Below the pieces are notes generated by a model. It did no database searches and had not been told where the DNA came from. It saw only the letters and a program-made list of their open reading frames with translations. 64,000 bases of DNA, taken from positions 48,908,066-48,972,065 of the forward strand of contig NC_080042.1 of the NCBI RefSeq assembly GCF_012489685.1, written 5' to 3'. This stretch comes from Lotus japonicus. Taxonomy: Eukaryota > Streptophyta > Magnoliopsida > Fabales > Fabaceae. Of this stretch, positions 35,563-47,144 are shown piece by piece. The position numbers were made by a program, and so were the translations under genes. Position 1 is the stretch's first letter; each line of letters begins with the position of its first letter.

Positions 35563-36294
35563 ATGGTGAGACAAACCAGAAGAGATACTGCAGATGCAAC
35601 CCAGTTCCCTCATATGGTAGTGGGTCTAGCAACAGGTCAAAGGGGTCCTGAGAATCCGAATCAAGATCAAGGTCAAGCTCAAGAACAGATCATTCCGATT
35701 GCAGAACGGGGCTGTGCCGTTCACTGCGTATATGCTCCTGAGGAACTTCAAGTACTGGCAGAATGGAGATTTGACCTCGACAATCTTGCTACAAATGGGT
35801 ATGATCTTCGTCCTGAAGTCAGTGTTCAAGGCTGGGAGAATTACTTCAACAGGCTTCGAGGACCGGTGTATGACAAACTGGTTAAGGAGTTCTGGAAGCA
35901 CGCTGACTGTGATGATACTCAGGTGGTTTCCTACATCGCTGGAAGAAGGATAATAATTACTGAGAAGTCATTCGTGAATCTGCTGGGTGCAGAAACTGCA
36001 AATGGGTATCGATTTCAACTGACAGAATCGAAGCTGAAACCCAACACCAAGAATACAATCAACAAGGCTCTATACACCACTTACAAACCGGGCAAGACTA
36101 ATTACAAAGTGATGGATCTTCATCCCAAGCTCAGAATCTGGCACAAGATTCTGCTGAACTGCATTTACATCATACATGTTCTTCTTATCCCTAAAAATCC
36201 TAGAATGGAGGATCCCTCCTCATTCTTCTGCACTCCTGGCGCTGCTCTGACCTCTCCTTCTCTAGACGATCCAGTGTATACTGGATGTTGTTGA
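35563..36294 (+). pseudogene. Extra SIRE ORF in the env position, 3' truncated
   Basis: ATG at 35563 after a ~200-bp pyrimidine-rich leader (cttctctcgctctctcttc). The frame is open to 36294 (243 codons). The middle (WENYFNRLRGPVYDKLVKEFW, then YIAGRRIIITEKSFVNLLG) resembles the family annotated in plants as putative plant transposon protein; its function is unknown. No signal peptide or convincing membrane anchor is seen in the part from the ATG, so I do not call it an envelope. The last ~30 codons read the complement of the antisense ORF, which implies a deletion that fused the two genes tail to tail and removed the real C-terminus. Confidence 0.65.
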
Positions 36295-36592
36295 GATTGA
36301 CAATCTGCTCATCCCTCTCTAGAATTTCTTCTGAAGTCTTGAGCTTCTTTTCTATAATTTCTTTCTCTTCCAGCAGCTTTAGTTCAAGCTGGCTCAGTTC
36401 CTGCACTTCCTCCACGAAGGCTAGGAATTCCCTCAAGTCATTCTTCAACTCTGGACGTAGGCCCTCCTCCAGTAGTGCTCTCGCAAGCTTTGAGATGGTC
36501 TTTGTACCCTCTGGATGCCTAATGTTAAGGAACAAGTCGTCCTCAAAGGCCTTCTTTCTCAGCTCTTCTAGTGCGATCATGTTTGATGCCAT
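36200..36592 (-). CDS. Antisense coiled-coil ORF of SIRE 3' region
   Basis: ATG at 36592, 130 codons, stop at 36200. The protein is Glu/Lys/Leu-rich: EELRKKAFEDDLFLNIRHPE near the start, then a long predicted coiled coil (QLELKLLEEKEIIEKKLKTS, DRLEKERSEQ) and a basic end. A minus-strand TATA (TATATAAA, 36646-36653) lies 54 bp upstream of the ATG with a second actataaaaagag just before it, so it could have its own promoter inside the retrotransposon. Antisense ORFs in this position are known from some copia lineages; the role is unknown. It overlaps the truncated sense ORF by 95 bp. Confidence 0.6.
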   Translation of the reverse strand: MASNMIALEELRKKAFEDDLFLNIRHPEGTKTISKLARALLEEGLRPELKNDLREFLAFVEEVQELSQLELKLLEEKEIIEKKLKTSEEILERDEQIVNLNNIQYTLDRLEKERSEQRQECRRMRRDPPF

Positions 36593-36645
36593 TTCTCTTT
36601 TTATAGTATTGTTCGAGTTGTGAAGCTTACCCTATTCTCTATCGC

Positions 36646-36653
36646 TTTATATA
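36646..36653 (-). promoter_or_regulatory. TATA box for the antisense ORF
   Basis: Minus strand TATATAAA in gcctatataaagcgatag, 54 bp before the ATG at 36592. Confidence 0.5.
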
Positions 36654-37381
36654 GGCTTCACTTTCTCTCTGAAAGTTAATGCTCTTACAGTTTCTCGAGG
36701 TTAAGTTCTTGGTAACTGACCCTTGTCTTTACTCCCTTGGCCGGTGGTAAACGTTCTTCTTGTGCATTAACTCTTCTCTTTATTTCTCCTAACTCTGATT
36801 CATGCATCGTTTTAATTTTCTTAAAACTTAGACCTTCTCTAAGGGGGAGTACCTTGTACTTCAAGCTAAGTTTTTCACACCCCAAGCTTTTTGCTTATGA
36901 CAAAAAGGGGGAGTACAACCCAGTTTTTGATGTGTACAATGTGTTAGTGTGGTTTATTTTTTTTTTGGAGAATTTAAGAGTTCCACCTTTATGACCATAG
37001 ATATGTCACTGGGCAAATACAAGGAATACATTTCACTTCTTCTGAAGTGATTCTAGTTTGACTCTGTTACCCAAGACTCTGATACCTTGTCCGTTGACTC
37101 TGATTACTTATGCGCTCTGATTATTCTATTTCATCTATGTCATAAGTTTTTCACTTTGAACTCTTATATTATTTAGCTCAGAATCTACTTTTCTCTAACG
37201 TTTTCATCTAGTATTAGAATCAGGGGGAGCTAAGCTCAGAATCAAGCAGTGACTTGAATTCAGAATGAGCAAGATAAATTATTCACATCAGGATAAGTTT
37301 TTATTCTATATCCCTAAACTCTGAGTGAATTCAGTTTATTGTTTAAGAATTGTTCATCAAAAATCTTAGTTTTGTCATCAT

Positions 37382-37394
37382 CAAAAAGGGGGAG
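37382..37394 (+). other. SIRE polypurine tract
   Basis: AAAAAGGGGGAGA ends one base before the 3' LTR. A similar aaaaagggggag occurs at 36902-36913. Confidence 0.85.
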
Positions 37395-38548
37395 ATTGTA
37401 AGATCAAGTTTTGATCTAGTAGTACAACTCTACGTTTTGATGATTACAAGTTAACCTTTTGATATGAACAATTGTGGTACTCTAACGTGTTTTTCTGAGT
37501 GTGCTATTTACAGGCTCTGACCTCAATTCCATCTCACACAAATCAGAAGCACTGTGCATATAGAGTGACCCAAGCAACGCTTTCGCAACATCTATGTTCA
37601 GCATGAACAGTAGAAATGCTTCAGAAGATCTGAAGTTATACATGCTCTGATAAGGACTCAGTCACTAGAAGTTCTGAAGATCCAGAAGTTCTGACAACCA
37701 AGCAACACTGAAGGTTCAGATGTTCTGATGGTGTGGAAGACTCTGAAGATCCAGAAGCTGAATAGTGGAAACTCTGATGTCCAGAAGCAAGAAACTCTGA
37801 AGACCAAGTACTTCCCTCTGAGTTCAGAATCAGAAGATACAATGGTCAGAGGATCTGTGCTTTCCCTCTGACTCTGATCAACCGGCTTCACAAGTTCCAA
37901 CATGAAGCATTCCCATGATCAGAAGTCTCCTAGGTTTAAAGGTCAAGTCGCTATCCAAGTACAAAAGCAACTGTACCTTCCTGACGACCTACCTAACAGT
38001 CTCAGACACAGCAGAAGCTGGATTTTCCAGAACTGCCCTCCAACGGTAGCATTTCCCATGCAACGTTCAACCCTAATCCTTGGAGTATAAAAAGAGGCTG
38101 AAGACTGAAAGAAGCGGCTAGAAGCATTCACATACGCGCAAGACAAATTCAAATTCTTCTAAGCTTTCTTTCATCTGAAATTCATTGTGTTTACTATCAG
38201 CTTTTTAGAAGCAAATCTCTTGTAAACATTTCTTTGATAAACAGTTTGTTTAGTTCCTTTAGGAGATCAAGGTTGATCGGATCCTAGAGAAGACTAAGAT
38301 AGTGAATCCTAGTGTGAGCTAAGTCAGTGTAATTGTTAGTCACTTGTAGGTTTCAAGTGCAGTTGTAACTCTTACCTGATTAGTGGATTGCCTTCATTCT
38401 TAGAAGGAAGAAATCACCTTAACGGGTGGACTGGAGTAGCTTGAGTGATTTATCAAGTGAACCAGGATAAAATCCTTGTGTGCTTTTCTATCTCTTATCT
38501 TTAGCACTCTGTTCACGAAAAGATTTATTAAAATCTTCAAGGTGGAAG

Positions 38549-41500
38549 TGTAACACCCCGATTTCGGTGGCGTCACTTTAGTAACCAAAAGTAAACTTAA
38601 TGCGGAAATACGTGAATATTTTTTTTTTTCGATATAATAACTAAGACAAGACTGAATTAAATAAAACCCAAATGCGAAAAGCAATAAAACTATTATACAA
38701 TATATATTTACAACCCCCGTTGTAAGTACCCAACCTCGTCACGAGTGACCTCCAGTGACGGAAAGTAGTAGAAAAGAACGCCCGTAGGCAAAAGGTATAA
38801 TCCAAAAGAAAGGTTAGGTGTCTGCAACACTGTCCCTCAAAATAAGAATAAGTCAGCCCAGATGGCCTAAAACAAGACCTCTTAAGTCCAACCAACTCTC
38901 TGTGATTCCCGTAAAGGAACCACACAAAAAGCTATAGGTGGGAAACTACCCTGTCCCCAAAGAAAACAAATGATGTTCAGAGCTAAGACTCTACTCCTAC
39001 ACTAATCCCATCTCGAGGAGCTCACACCAGCACTAAAACCTACATGCTAGCATGATCGTCGTCCGAATTCGCAATCCAGAACGACCTAGTCTATGTACAC
39101 CATCCGTCCTCCGCTCGCTATCGCGATGCGCTCCTGTTCCAGCATCCCAACTCTAGTTTCCCCCGAAGGGTGAACCGTCGTGAACCAGTCCGCCAAAGAC
39201 ATCTGACAAAGGCCGTTTGTCCGCCAAAGCACACACAGAAGACGCGATGGTCAACTCCAAAGAATTACATAAATAATAGCACCAATAGATATAGATAAGA
39301 GAATAGCCACTTAGGCTTATAGCTAGGGATAACATCCTAGGGTTGCATATTCCATAATGAACTTAACAGCAATAATAACAATTAACATGTTCCAAATAGG
39401 ATTAACAAATAACAATCACACTCGACAACTAAATCAGTATGCATGAATGCAGGATGATTAGTCAAACAACGTCTCCGACTCTCACTCGACACGTCGCCAC
39501 GTGTTCTAGGTAAATTAAAGTCTCTAAAAGCTTACCCTAAGTTAAAGTCGATTCTGCGACAAAAGACACTTCTTCACATCAACATAGTAACTCATGATGA
39601 TCTCCGGATCATCCGACTCATCTCAATCCGATGGTCACAACTGCTCAACAAGCAAAGAGTATCACATACTCGGAAACTACCGGTTTCCCGGACTTATCCC
39701 CAGGATAGCCCAACAATTAGGCATGTCAAGTCGATCCAACCCCTTGGGTTGAACATACGGACTCGCACACGCAACTCCCACAATTAGGCATGTCGAGTTG
39801 ATCCAACCCATCGGGATGGACATACGGACTCGCACACGCAACAAATGACAACGCCAAGTCGATTCACTCAAAGGAGTCGAACATACGGACGTTGCGCGTG
39901 TCCAATGACTATCGCCGAATCGATCCAATCCATCGGATTGAACATACGGATCCGCGCGTGTCGAAAAGTTGTCGCTGAATCGATCCAATCCCTCTGATTG
40001 AACATACGGATTCACGCGAGGTAAAATGGCAATCGCTGAATCGATCCAATCCCTCTGATTGAACATACGGACTCACGCGTACCTGAGTGACTACCGCCGA
40101 ATCGATCCAATCCATCGGATTGAATATACGGATTCGCGCGTGTCACAAATATTGCCGAATTGGCCCAACCCGTCGGGTTTGGACATACGGATTCGCGCCG
40201 CAAAGTCGAAGATACACCCAACAACATAGCTACTCCAACAGCACAACAACAATAGCTGCTCCAACAGCACAACAACAAACGCTGCTCCAACAGCACCACA
40301 ACATCTACATACTCGAAGCCTCTCAACTTTCTCAATGCTGGGATCCGACGACACTTCTCGTTTTCCAAAACTATGATTTGCATCCAAAGCTTCCTTCCGA
40401 GATTATTACCATTACTTAAAGATTTAGAGGTTGTTTAATGTCTTATGAGTTTTCTTTACAAAATAATTATCCTTTTAGTCTTATCGCAAATCCTATAAGT
40501 TCTCGGGATCTCCTAATCCCCAAATGACTCCAGAGAATGTCTCGATCCATAAACATCATAACAAGGCCCGAATCTCATTCGTCCTTTCAAGCTTCCTCAA
40601 AACTCTCAAAATAAAATCGGCATGACCTGCCCGCTTTTCTCACCGTTCAGAAACTCAGATTCCAGTACAGAGCATATTCAATTCATCACAATCAACAACA
40701 TGTCATATATCGATAAATCGCATCATAAACACTTAGCACTTAGCATATAAAGCATGCACCACACATCCTAGATTACCCACATAACACATAGCATGTAAGT
40801 CAATCTCAAAAACATTCAGTAGATGAATCGTCTACATTGTCAGCCGAAGCCTTAGAAAACATTTTCCAATCACACACAATTCCAGTGCATAAACAGTAAA
40901 CAATGTCGAAACATCGACCCTAAGCATTAACTAGAGATTCAGTGAGAAGCCCTCACCTGTAGATTCTCCAGGACGATCTCCTAACACTTGTTCACAATCA
41001 AAGGCTTGCTCCTCTGGGAATTCCTCAAAATCGCCTTTAGAGCAAAACCACAGAAATACTATCAGAGTCTATCGAAAACTAAGCTATCGATACTTACTAA
41101 GGTTACTCGAAGTAATCTATACTCTAAGGTACGATAATCTAGCGCGAAAGACAAGTTTTCGGAAAAGGAAATTTTCCTCTTCCCCACTAATAGGGCTCGG
41201 CCACTTTGTGCAATTATGGGGCTCGATTTTTCTTCAATCAAACTTGGTTCCTATGCTTTCATAAGTCGTAACTAAGGGTATTCTGAACTCAGAAAAATTA
41301 TCGGATCAAAAACTGTCGCAGGGGTATTTTGGTCATGATTTTTAACTTAGGATTTTTCAAAACTGAAATCCCAAAAATAAAATTTTGCAGGGACGTCACC
41401 AACGACGTTTATGACAACTAATCCTACTAGCACTAAGCTAAGGCGATAGTTTTCAGCCTAAAGGTTGAAGCTTTACACCAAAAAACTCCAAAAATGGGTA

Positions 41501-42566
41501 TTTTAGGTTCAAATTGATTCCGGCGGAATTCCAGCGACATAACGGAAAATCTAACCTGGCAGAAGTGATCTTGGGCGCATAAGGAAGAGGTTTAGAATCA
41601 GAAATGAAAGATTCAGGATAGTTTTGCAAGAACCCATAAACTATCCGCTCAGAAAACTCTACAGAAAAGCTATGGAAAAAGCGATCAGAGGTAAGGATTA
41701 ACGACTATACCTCGAAGCCTTGAAGTAGCAACTAACGGATCAACGATCAAGCAAACGATGAAGAAAAACTCTTCTTCCTTCTTCCTTGTTCTTGGCCGCG
41801 GTTTTGGGAGAGAAAATGGAGGAGAATTTGTGTTTTACTTCCTTTCTTTGCTATATATAAAGGTTGGAAATTCGCGGGAAAATGAAAGTTTCGCGAATCT
41901 GATTTTTCCGGCTTCATTCTCCATGAATTAATAGATATGTTTTGGCAAAAGAATTCCAAAACTATAAAGAGGTCTCCTTGTATTTTTGGCAACTAAAGCA
42001 TAGTCGGTATAAAACTATTTTACCCGATAAGTTGCTTTTTGCATCGAATGTCGGAATAGAAAACTTCCTTCTGAAGAAAGATTGAAATCATCAAGAGAAA
42101 TGGGTGTACGCGTGTAGAATATTCATTTGAAGCTCTGAATAGAAAAAGTCTTCATTGTCGAGAAATTCTAGGGTTTTGAAATACCAGGGATTCGGTTTCG
42201 GCAAACTTCCGATGATTGGAATCGGACGTTCGTAGATTCTAGAGTTTCGCCTCGAAACGATTGTGATATATGGAAAAAGAGAAGTTCTAACATTTCTCTG
42301 AAGATTTTTGGAATTAACTTCCGTCGTGCCTAAAAGTGAAAATTAGCTATATACTAGGGTTTCTGACCTAGGTTTAAGCGTAAAACGATCGTGCTATAAC
42401 TTTTATCGATCATAATGCAATCCTTGAACTTTTCCTGAACTTTCTCCTTCATAAATATATTTCATTTAATAAACTTTCGTTCAGGTTTCCCTTCACATTA
42501 CATCAACCCTAATCGTGAATAGGAAGTTTATTCACTTAGCATAAGCTTAAAAACTTGGGCCTTACA
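38549..42566 (-). repeat. Complete Tekay LTR (minus) of the composite
   Basis: On the minus strand it starts TGTAAGGCCCAAGTTTTTAAG and ends cgaaatcggggtgttaca, ~4018 bp. TATATATA box in the strand-equivalent region near 41852. The hairpin array is at 39706-40205. Short ORFs within (39677-40383) are repeat shadows. Confidence 0.88.
39706..40205 (-). repeat. ~62-bp tandem stem-loop array (minus arm)
   Basis: Mirror of the array at 46599-47085: about eight units each with cgtatgtt, a 5-7-bp stem, a 3-5-base loop, and gatcgatt(c/t). One unit in this arm has CAATC/GATTG where the plus arm has CAATCC/GGATTG. Confidence 0.85.
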
Positions 42567-42603
42567 TTACTACCCTCCAAAAAGAAAGTTTCGACCTCGA
42601 AAC

Positions 42604-42750
42604 TTAAGGGTTAGTAAATAGTCCTGGATATTGTTCTTGAATCTTCTCCTTCAGCTCCCATGTCGCATCACCAGTGTCTTTATTCCAAATGACTTTCACT
42701 AACTCGATTTCCTTCCCTCTCAACTGTTTTATCCGGGAGTCACCGTTCAA
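42604..42750 (-). pseudogene. Chromodomain C-terminus of Tekay pol, copy 1
   Basis: Minus-strand open frame ending at TAA (42604-42606): RIKQLRGKEIELVKVIWN, then TWELKEKIQEQYPGLF and a short tail. It matches the group II chromodomain at the end of Tekay Pol and, unlike the copies in the tandem array, has no internal stop. Upstream on the minus strand (42760-43070) the sequence becomes the non-coding body also seen at 21360-21620, so only the tail is left. A purine tract (ggagggtagta) and the LTR follow. Confidence 0.8.
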
Positions 42751-43070
42751 ATTTAAAACTCGACTTGAGTCTTAATACCTCGTGCATGACGAGACTCATC
42801 CCCTTAATCATCAATTCGTTGACCACTCATAAGCTAATCATCTTCTTAATATCCAACAATCCATTATTGTCGTCTTCGTCCTCAAAACATTCCTCACTCA
42901 AACCAATTTCGACTTACTGAAATCCTAAACACTTCAAACAGATCAAGACTTAACCTCTAGAAGATCAAATCATAACTATACCTCAAGGGACTTAACTAGT
43001 CGTTTTATCATCTGATCCTCCAACCTTCTGAGGTTTAACTACTATCACCACCACATCCCTTATTCATACA

Positions 43071-44294
43071 TGATTTTCAACTTAGGATTTTTCAAAACTG
43101 AAATCCCAAAAATAAAATTTTGCAGGGACGTCACCAACGACGTTTATGACAACTAATCCTACTAGCACTAAGCTAAGGCGATAGTTTTCAGCCTAAAGGT
43201 TGAAGCTTTACACCAAAAAACTCCAAAAATGGGTATTTTAGGTTCAAATTGATTCCGGCGGAATTCCGGCGACATAACGGAAAATCTAACCCGGCAGAAG
43301 TGATCTTGGGCGCATAAGGAAGAGGTTTAGAATCAGAAATGAAAGATTCAGGATAGTTTTGCAAAAACCCATAAACTATCCACTTAGAAAACTCTACAGA
43401 AAAGCTATGGAAAAAGCGATCAGAGGTAAGGATTAGCGACTATACCTCGAAGCCTTGAAGTAGCAACTAACGGATCAACGATCAAGCAAACGATGAAGAA
43501 AAACTCTTCTTCCTTGTTCTTGGCCGCGGTTTTGGGAGAGAAAATGGAGGAGAATTTGTGTTTTTCTTCCTTTCTTTGCTATATGTAAAGGTTGGAAATT
43601 CGCGGGAAAATGAAAGTTTCGCGAATCTGATTTTTCCGGCTTCATTCTCCATGAATTAATAGATATGTTTTGGCAAAAGAATTCCAAAACTATAAAGAGG
43701 TCTCCTTGTATTTTTGGCAACTAAAGCATAGTCGGTATAAAACTATTTTACCCGATAAGTTGCTTTTTGCATCGAATGTCGGAATAGAAAACTTCCTTCT
43801 GAAGAAAGATTGAAATCATCAAGAGAAATGGGTGTACGCGTGTAGAATATTCATTTGAAGCTCTGAATAGAAAAAGTCTTCATTGTCGAGAAATTCTAGG
43901 GTTTTGAAATACCAGGGATTCGGTTTCGGCAAACTTCCGATGATTGGAATCGGACGTTCGTAGATTCTAGAGTTTCGCCTCGAAACGATTGTGATATATG
44001 GAAAAAGAGAAGTTCTAACATTTCTCTGAAGATTTTTGGAATTAACTTCCGTCGTGCCTAAAAGTGAAAATTAGCTATATACTAGGGTTTCTGACCTAGG
44101 TTTAAGCGTAAAACGATCGTGCTATAACTTTTATCGATCATAATGCAATCCTTGAACTTTTCCTGAACTTTCTCCTTCATAAATATATTTCATTTAATAA
44201 ACTTTCGTTCAGGTTTCCCTTCACATTACATCAACCCTAATCGTGAATAGGAAGTTTATTCACTTAGCATAAGCTTAAAAACTTGGGCCTTACA
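43071..44294 (-). repeat. Partial Tekay LTR (first ~1.2 kb, minus)
   Basis: Repeats 41336-42566 with a 7-bp deletion and few substitutions. It is joined abruptly at 43070/43071 to body sequence, with catgattt at both the junction and the intact LTR. Confidence 0.85.
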
Positions 44295-44331
44295 TTACTA
44301 CCCTCCAAAAAGAAAGTTTCGACCTCGAAAC

Positions 44332-44480
44332 TTAAGGGTTAGTAAATAGTCCTGGATATTGTTCTTGAATCTTCTCCTTCAGCTCCCATGTCGCATCACC
44401 AGTGTCTTTATTCCAAATGACTTTCACTAACTCGATTTCCTTCCCTCTCAACTGTTTTATCCGGGAGTCACCGTTCAAAT
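44332..44480 (-). pseudogene. Chromodomain C-terminus of Tekay pol, copy 2
   Basis: Second copy of 42604-42750 with the same open frame and stop (44332-44334). The adjoining body copy (44490-44777) ends at the inversion point. Confidence 0.8.
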
Positions 44481-46598
44481 TTAAAACTCGACTTGAGTCT
44501 TAATACCTCGTGCATGACGAGACTCATCCCCTTAATCATCAATTCGTTGACCACTCATAAGCTAATCATCTTCTTAATATCCAACAATCCAGTATTGTCG
44601 TCTTCGTCCTCAAAACATTCCTCACTCAAACCAATTTCGACTTACTGAAATCCTAAACACCTCACACAGATCAAGACTTAACCTCTAGAAGATCAAATCA
44701 TAACTATACCTCAAGGGACTTAACTAGTCGTTTTATCATCTGATCCTCCAACCTTCTGAGGTTTAACTACTATCACCAATAAAATAGTTTTATACCGACT
44801 ATGCTTTAGTTGCCAAAAATACAAGGAGACCTCTTTATAGTTTTGGAATTCTTTTGCCAAAACATATCTATTAATTCATGGAGAATGAAGCCGGAAAAAT
44901 CAGATTCGCGAAACTTTCATTTTCCCGCGAATTTCCAACCTTTATATATAGCAAAGAAAGGAAGAAAAACACAAATTCTCCTCCATTTTCTCTCCAAAAC
45001 CGCGGCCAAGAACAAGGAAGAAGGAAGAAGAGTTTTTCTTCATCGTTTGCTTGATCGTTGATCTGTTAGTTGCTACTTCAAGGCTTCGAGGTATAGTCGC
45101 TAATCCTTACCTCTGATCGCTTTTTCCATAGCTTTTCTGTAGAGTTTTCTGAGCGGATAGTTTATGGGTTTTTGCAAAACTATCCTGAATCTTTCATTTC
45201 TGATTCTAAACCTCTTCCTTATGCGCCCAAGATCACTTCTGCCGGGTTAGATTTTCCGTTATGTCGCCGGAATTCCGCCGGAATCAATTTGAACCTAAAA
45301 TACCCATTTTTGGAGTTTTTTGGTGTAAAGCTTCAACCTTTAGGCTGAAAACTATCGCCTTAGCTTAGTGCTAGTAGGATTAGTTGTCATAAACGTCGTT
45401 GGTGACGTCCCTGCAAAATTTTATTTTTGGGATTTCAGTTTTGAAAAATCCTAAGTTAAAAATCATGACCAAAATACCCCTGCGACAGTTTTTGATCCGA
45501 TAATTTTTCCGAGTTCAGAATACCCTTAGTTACGGCTTATGAAAGCATAGGAACCAAGTTTGATTGAAGAAAAATCGAGCCCCATAATTGCACAAAGTGG
45601 CCGAGCCCTATTAGGGGGGAAGAGGAAAATTTCCTTTTCCGAAAACTTGTCTTCCGCGCTAGATTATCGTACCTTAGAGTATAGATTACTTCGAGTAACC
45701 TTAGTAAGTATCGATAGCTTAGTTTTCGATAGACTCTGATAGTATTTCTGTGGTTTTGCTCTAAAGGCGATTTTGAGGAATTCCCAGAGGAGCAAGCCTT
45801 TGATTGTGAACAAGTGTTAGGAGATCGTCCTGGAGAATCTACAGGTGAGGGCTTCTCACTGAATCTCTAGTTAATGCTTAGGGTCGATGTTTCGACATTG
45901 TTTACTGTTTATGCACTGGAATTGTGTGTGATTGGAAAATGTTTTCTGAGGCTTCGGCTGACAATGTAGACGATTCATCTACTGAATGTTTTTGAGATTG
46001 ACTTACATGCTATGTGTTATGTGGGTAATCTAGGATGTGTGGTGCATGCTTTATATGCTAAGTGCTAAGTGTTTATGATGCGATTTATCGATATATGACA
46101 TGTTGTTGATTGTGATGAATTGAATATGCTCTGTACTGGAATCTGAGTTTCTGAACGGTGAGAAAAGCGGGCAGGTCATGCCGATTTTATTTTGAGAGTT
46201 TTGAGGAAGCTTGAAAGGACGAATGAGATTCGGGCCTTGTTATGATGTTTATGGATCGAGACATTCTCTGGAGTCATTTGGGGATTAGGAGATCCCGAGA
46301 ACTTATAGGATTTGCGATAAGACTAAAAGGATAATTATTTTGTAAAGAAAACTCATAAGACATTAAACAACCTCTAAATCTTTAAGTAATGGTAATAATC
46401 TTGGAAGGAAGCTTTGGATGCAAATCATAGTTTTGGAAAACGAGAAGTGTCGTCGGATCCCAGCATTGAGAAAGTTGAGAGGCTTCGAGTATGTAGATGT
46501 TGTGGTGTTGTTGGAGCAGCGTTTGTTGTTGTGCTGTTGGAGCAGCTATTGTTGTTGTGCTGTTGGAGTAGCTATGTTGTTGGGTGTATCTTCGACTT

Positions 46599-47085
46599 TG
46601 CGGCGCGAATCCGTATGTCCAAACCCGACGGGTTGGGCCAATTCGGCAATATTTGTGACACGCGCGAATCCGTATATTCAATCCGATGGATTGGATCGAT
46701 TCGGCGGTAGTCACTCAGGCACGCGTGAGTCCGTATGTTCAATCAGAGGGATTGGATCGATTCAGCGATTGCCATTTTACCTCGCGTGAATCCGTATGTT
46801 CAATCCGAGGGATTGGATCGATTCAGCGACAACTTTTCGACACGCACGGATCCGTATGTTCAATCCGATGGATTGTATCGATTCGGCGATAGTCATTGGA
46901 CACGCGCAACGTCCGTATGTTCGACTCCTTTGAGTGAATCGACTTGGCGTTGTCATTTGTTGCGTGTGCGAGTCCGTATGTCCATCCCGATGGGTTGGAT
47001 CGACTCGACATGCCTAATTGTGGGAGTTGCGTGTGCGAGTCCGTATGTTCAACCCAAGGGGTTGGATCGACTTGACATGCCTAAT
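46599..47085 (+). repeat. ~62-bp tandem stem-loop array (plus arm)
   Basis: Eight units. Stems by eye: CCA(A)ACCC/GGGTTGG; CAATCC/GGATTG (three times); CAATC/GATTG; TTC(g)ACTC/GAGTGAA; CCATCCC/GGGTTGG (one mismatch); CAACCC/GGGTTG. Loops are 3-5 bases. Flanks cgtatgtt and gatcgatt are shared. Confidence 0.85.
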
Positions 47086-47129
47086 TGTTGGGCTATCCTG
47101 GGGATAAGTCCGGGAAACCGGTAGTTTCC

Positions 47130-47144
47130 GAGTATGTGATACTC
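47130..47144 (+). other. Stem-loop GAGTAT-gtg-ATACTC in the plus arm
   Basis: Perfect 6-bp stem just after the array; counterpart of 17051-17066 in the tandem Tekay LTRs. Confidence 0.6.

Noticed and set aside
39677..40419. Overlapping ORFs on both strands with repeated SIRWIGSIRR/YVQSEGLDRF-like residues (also 46382-47124)
   Set aside because: Shadows of the ~62-bp stem-loop repeat; open on both strands because the units are near-palindromic and have a length near a multiple of three.
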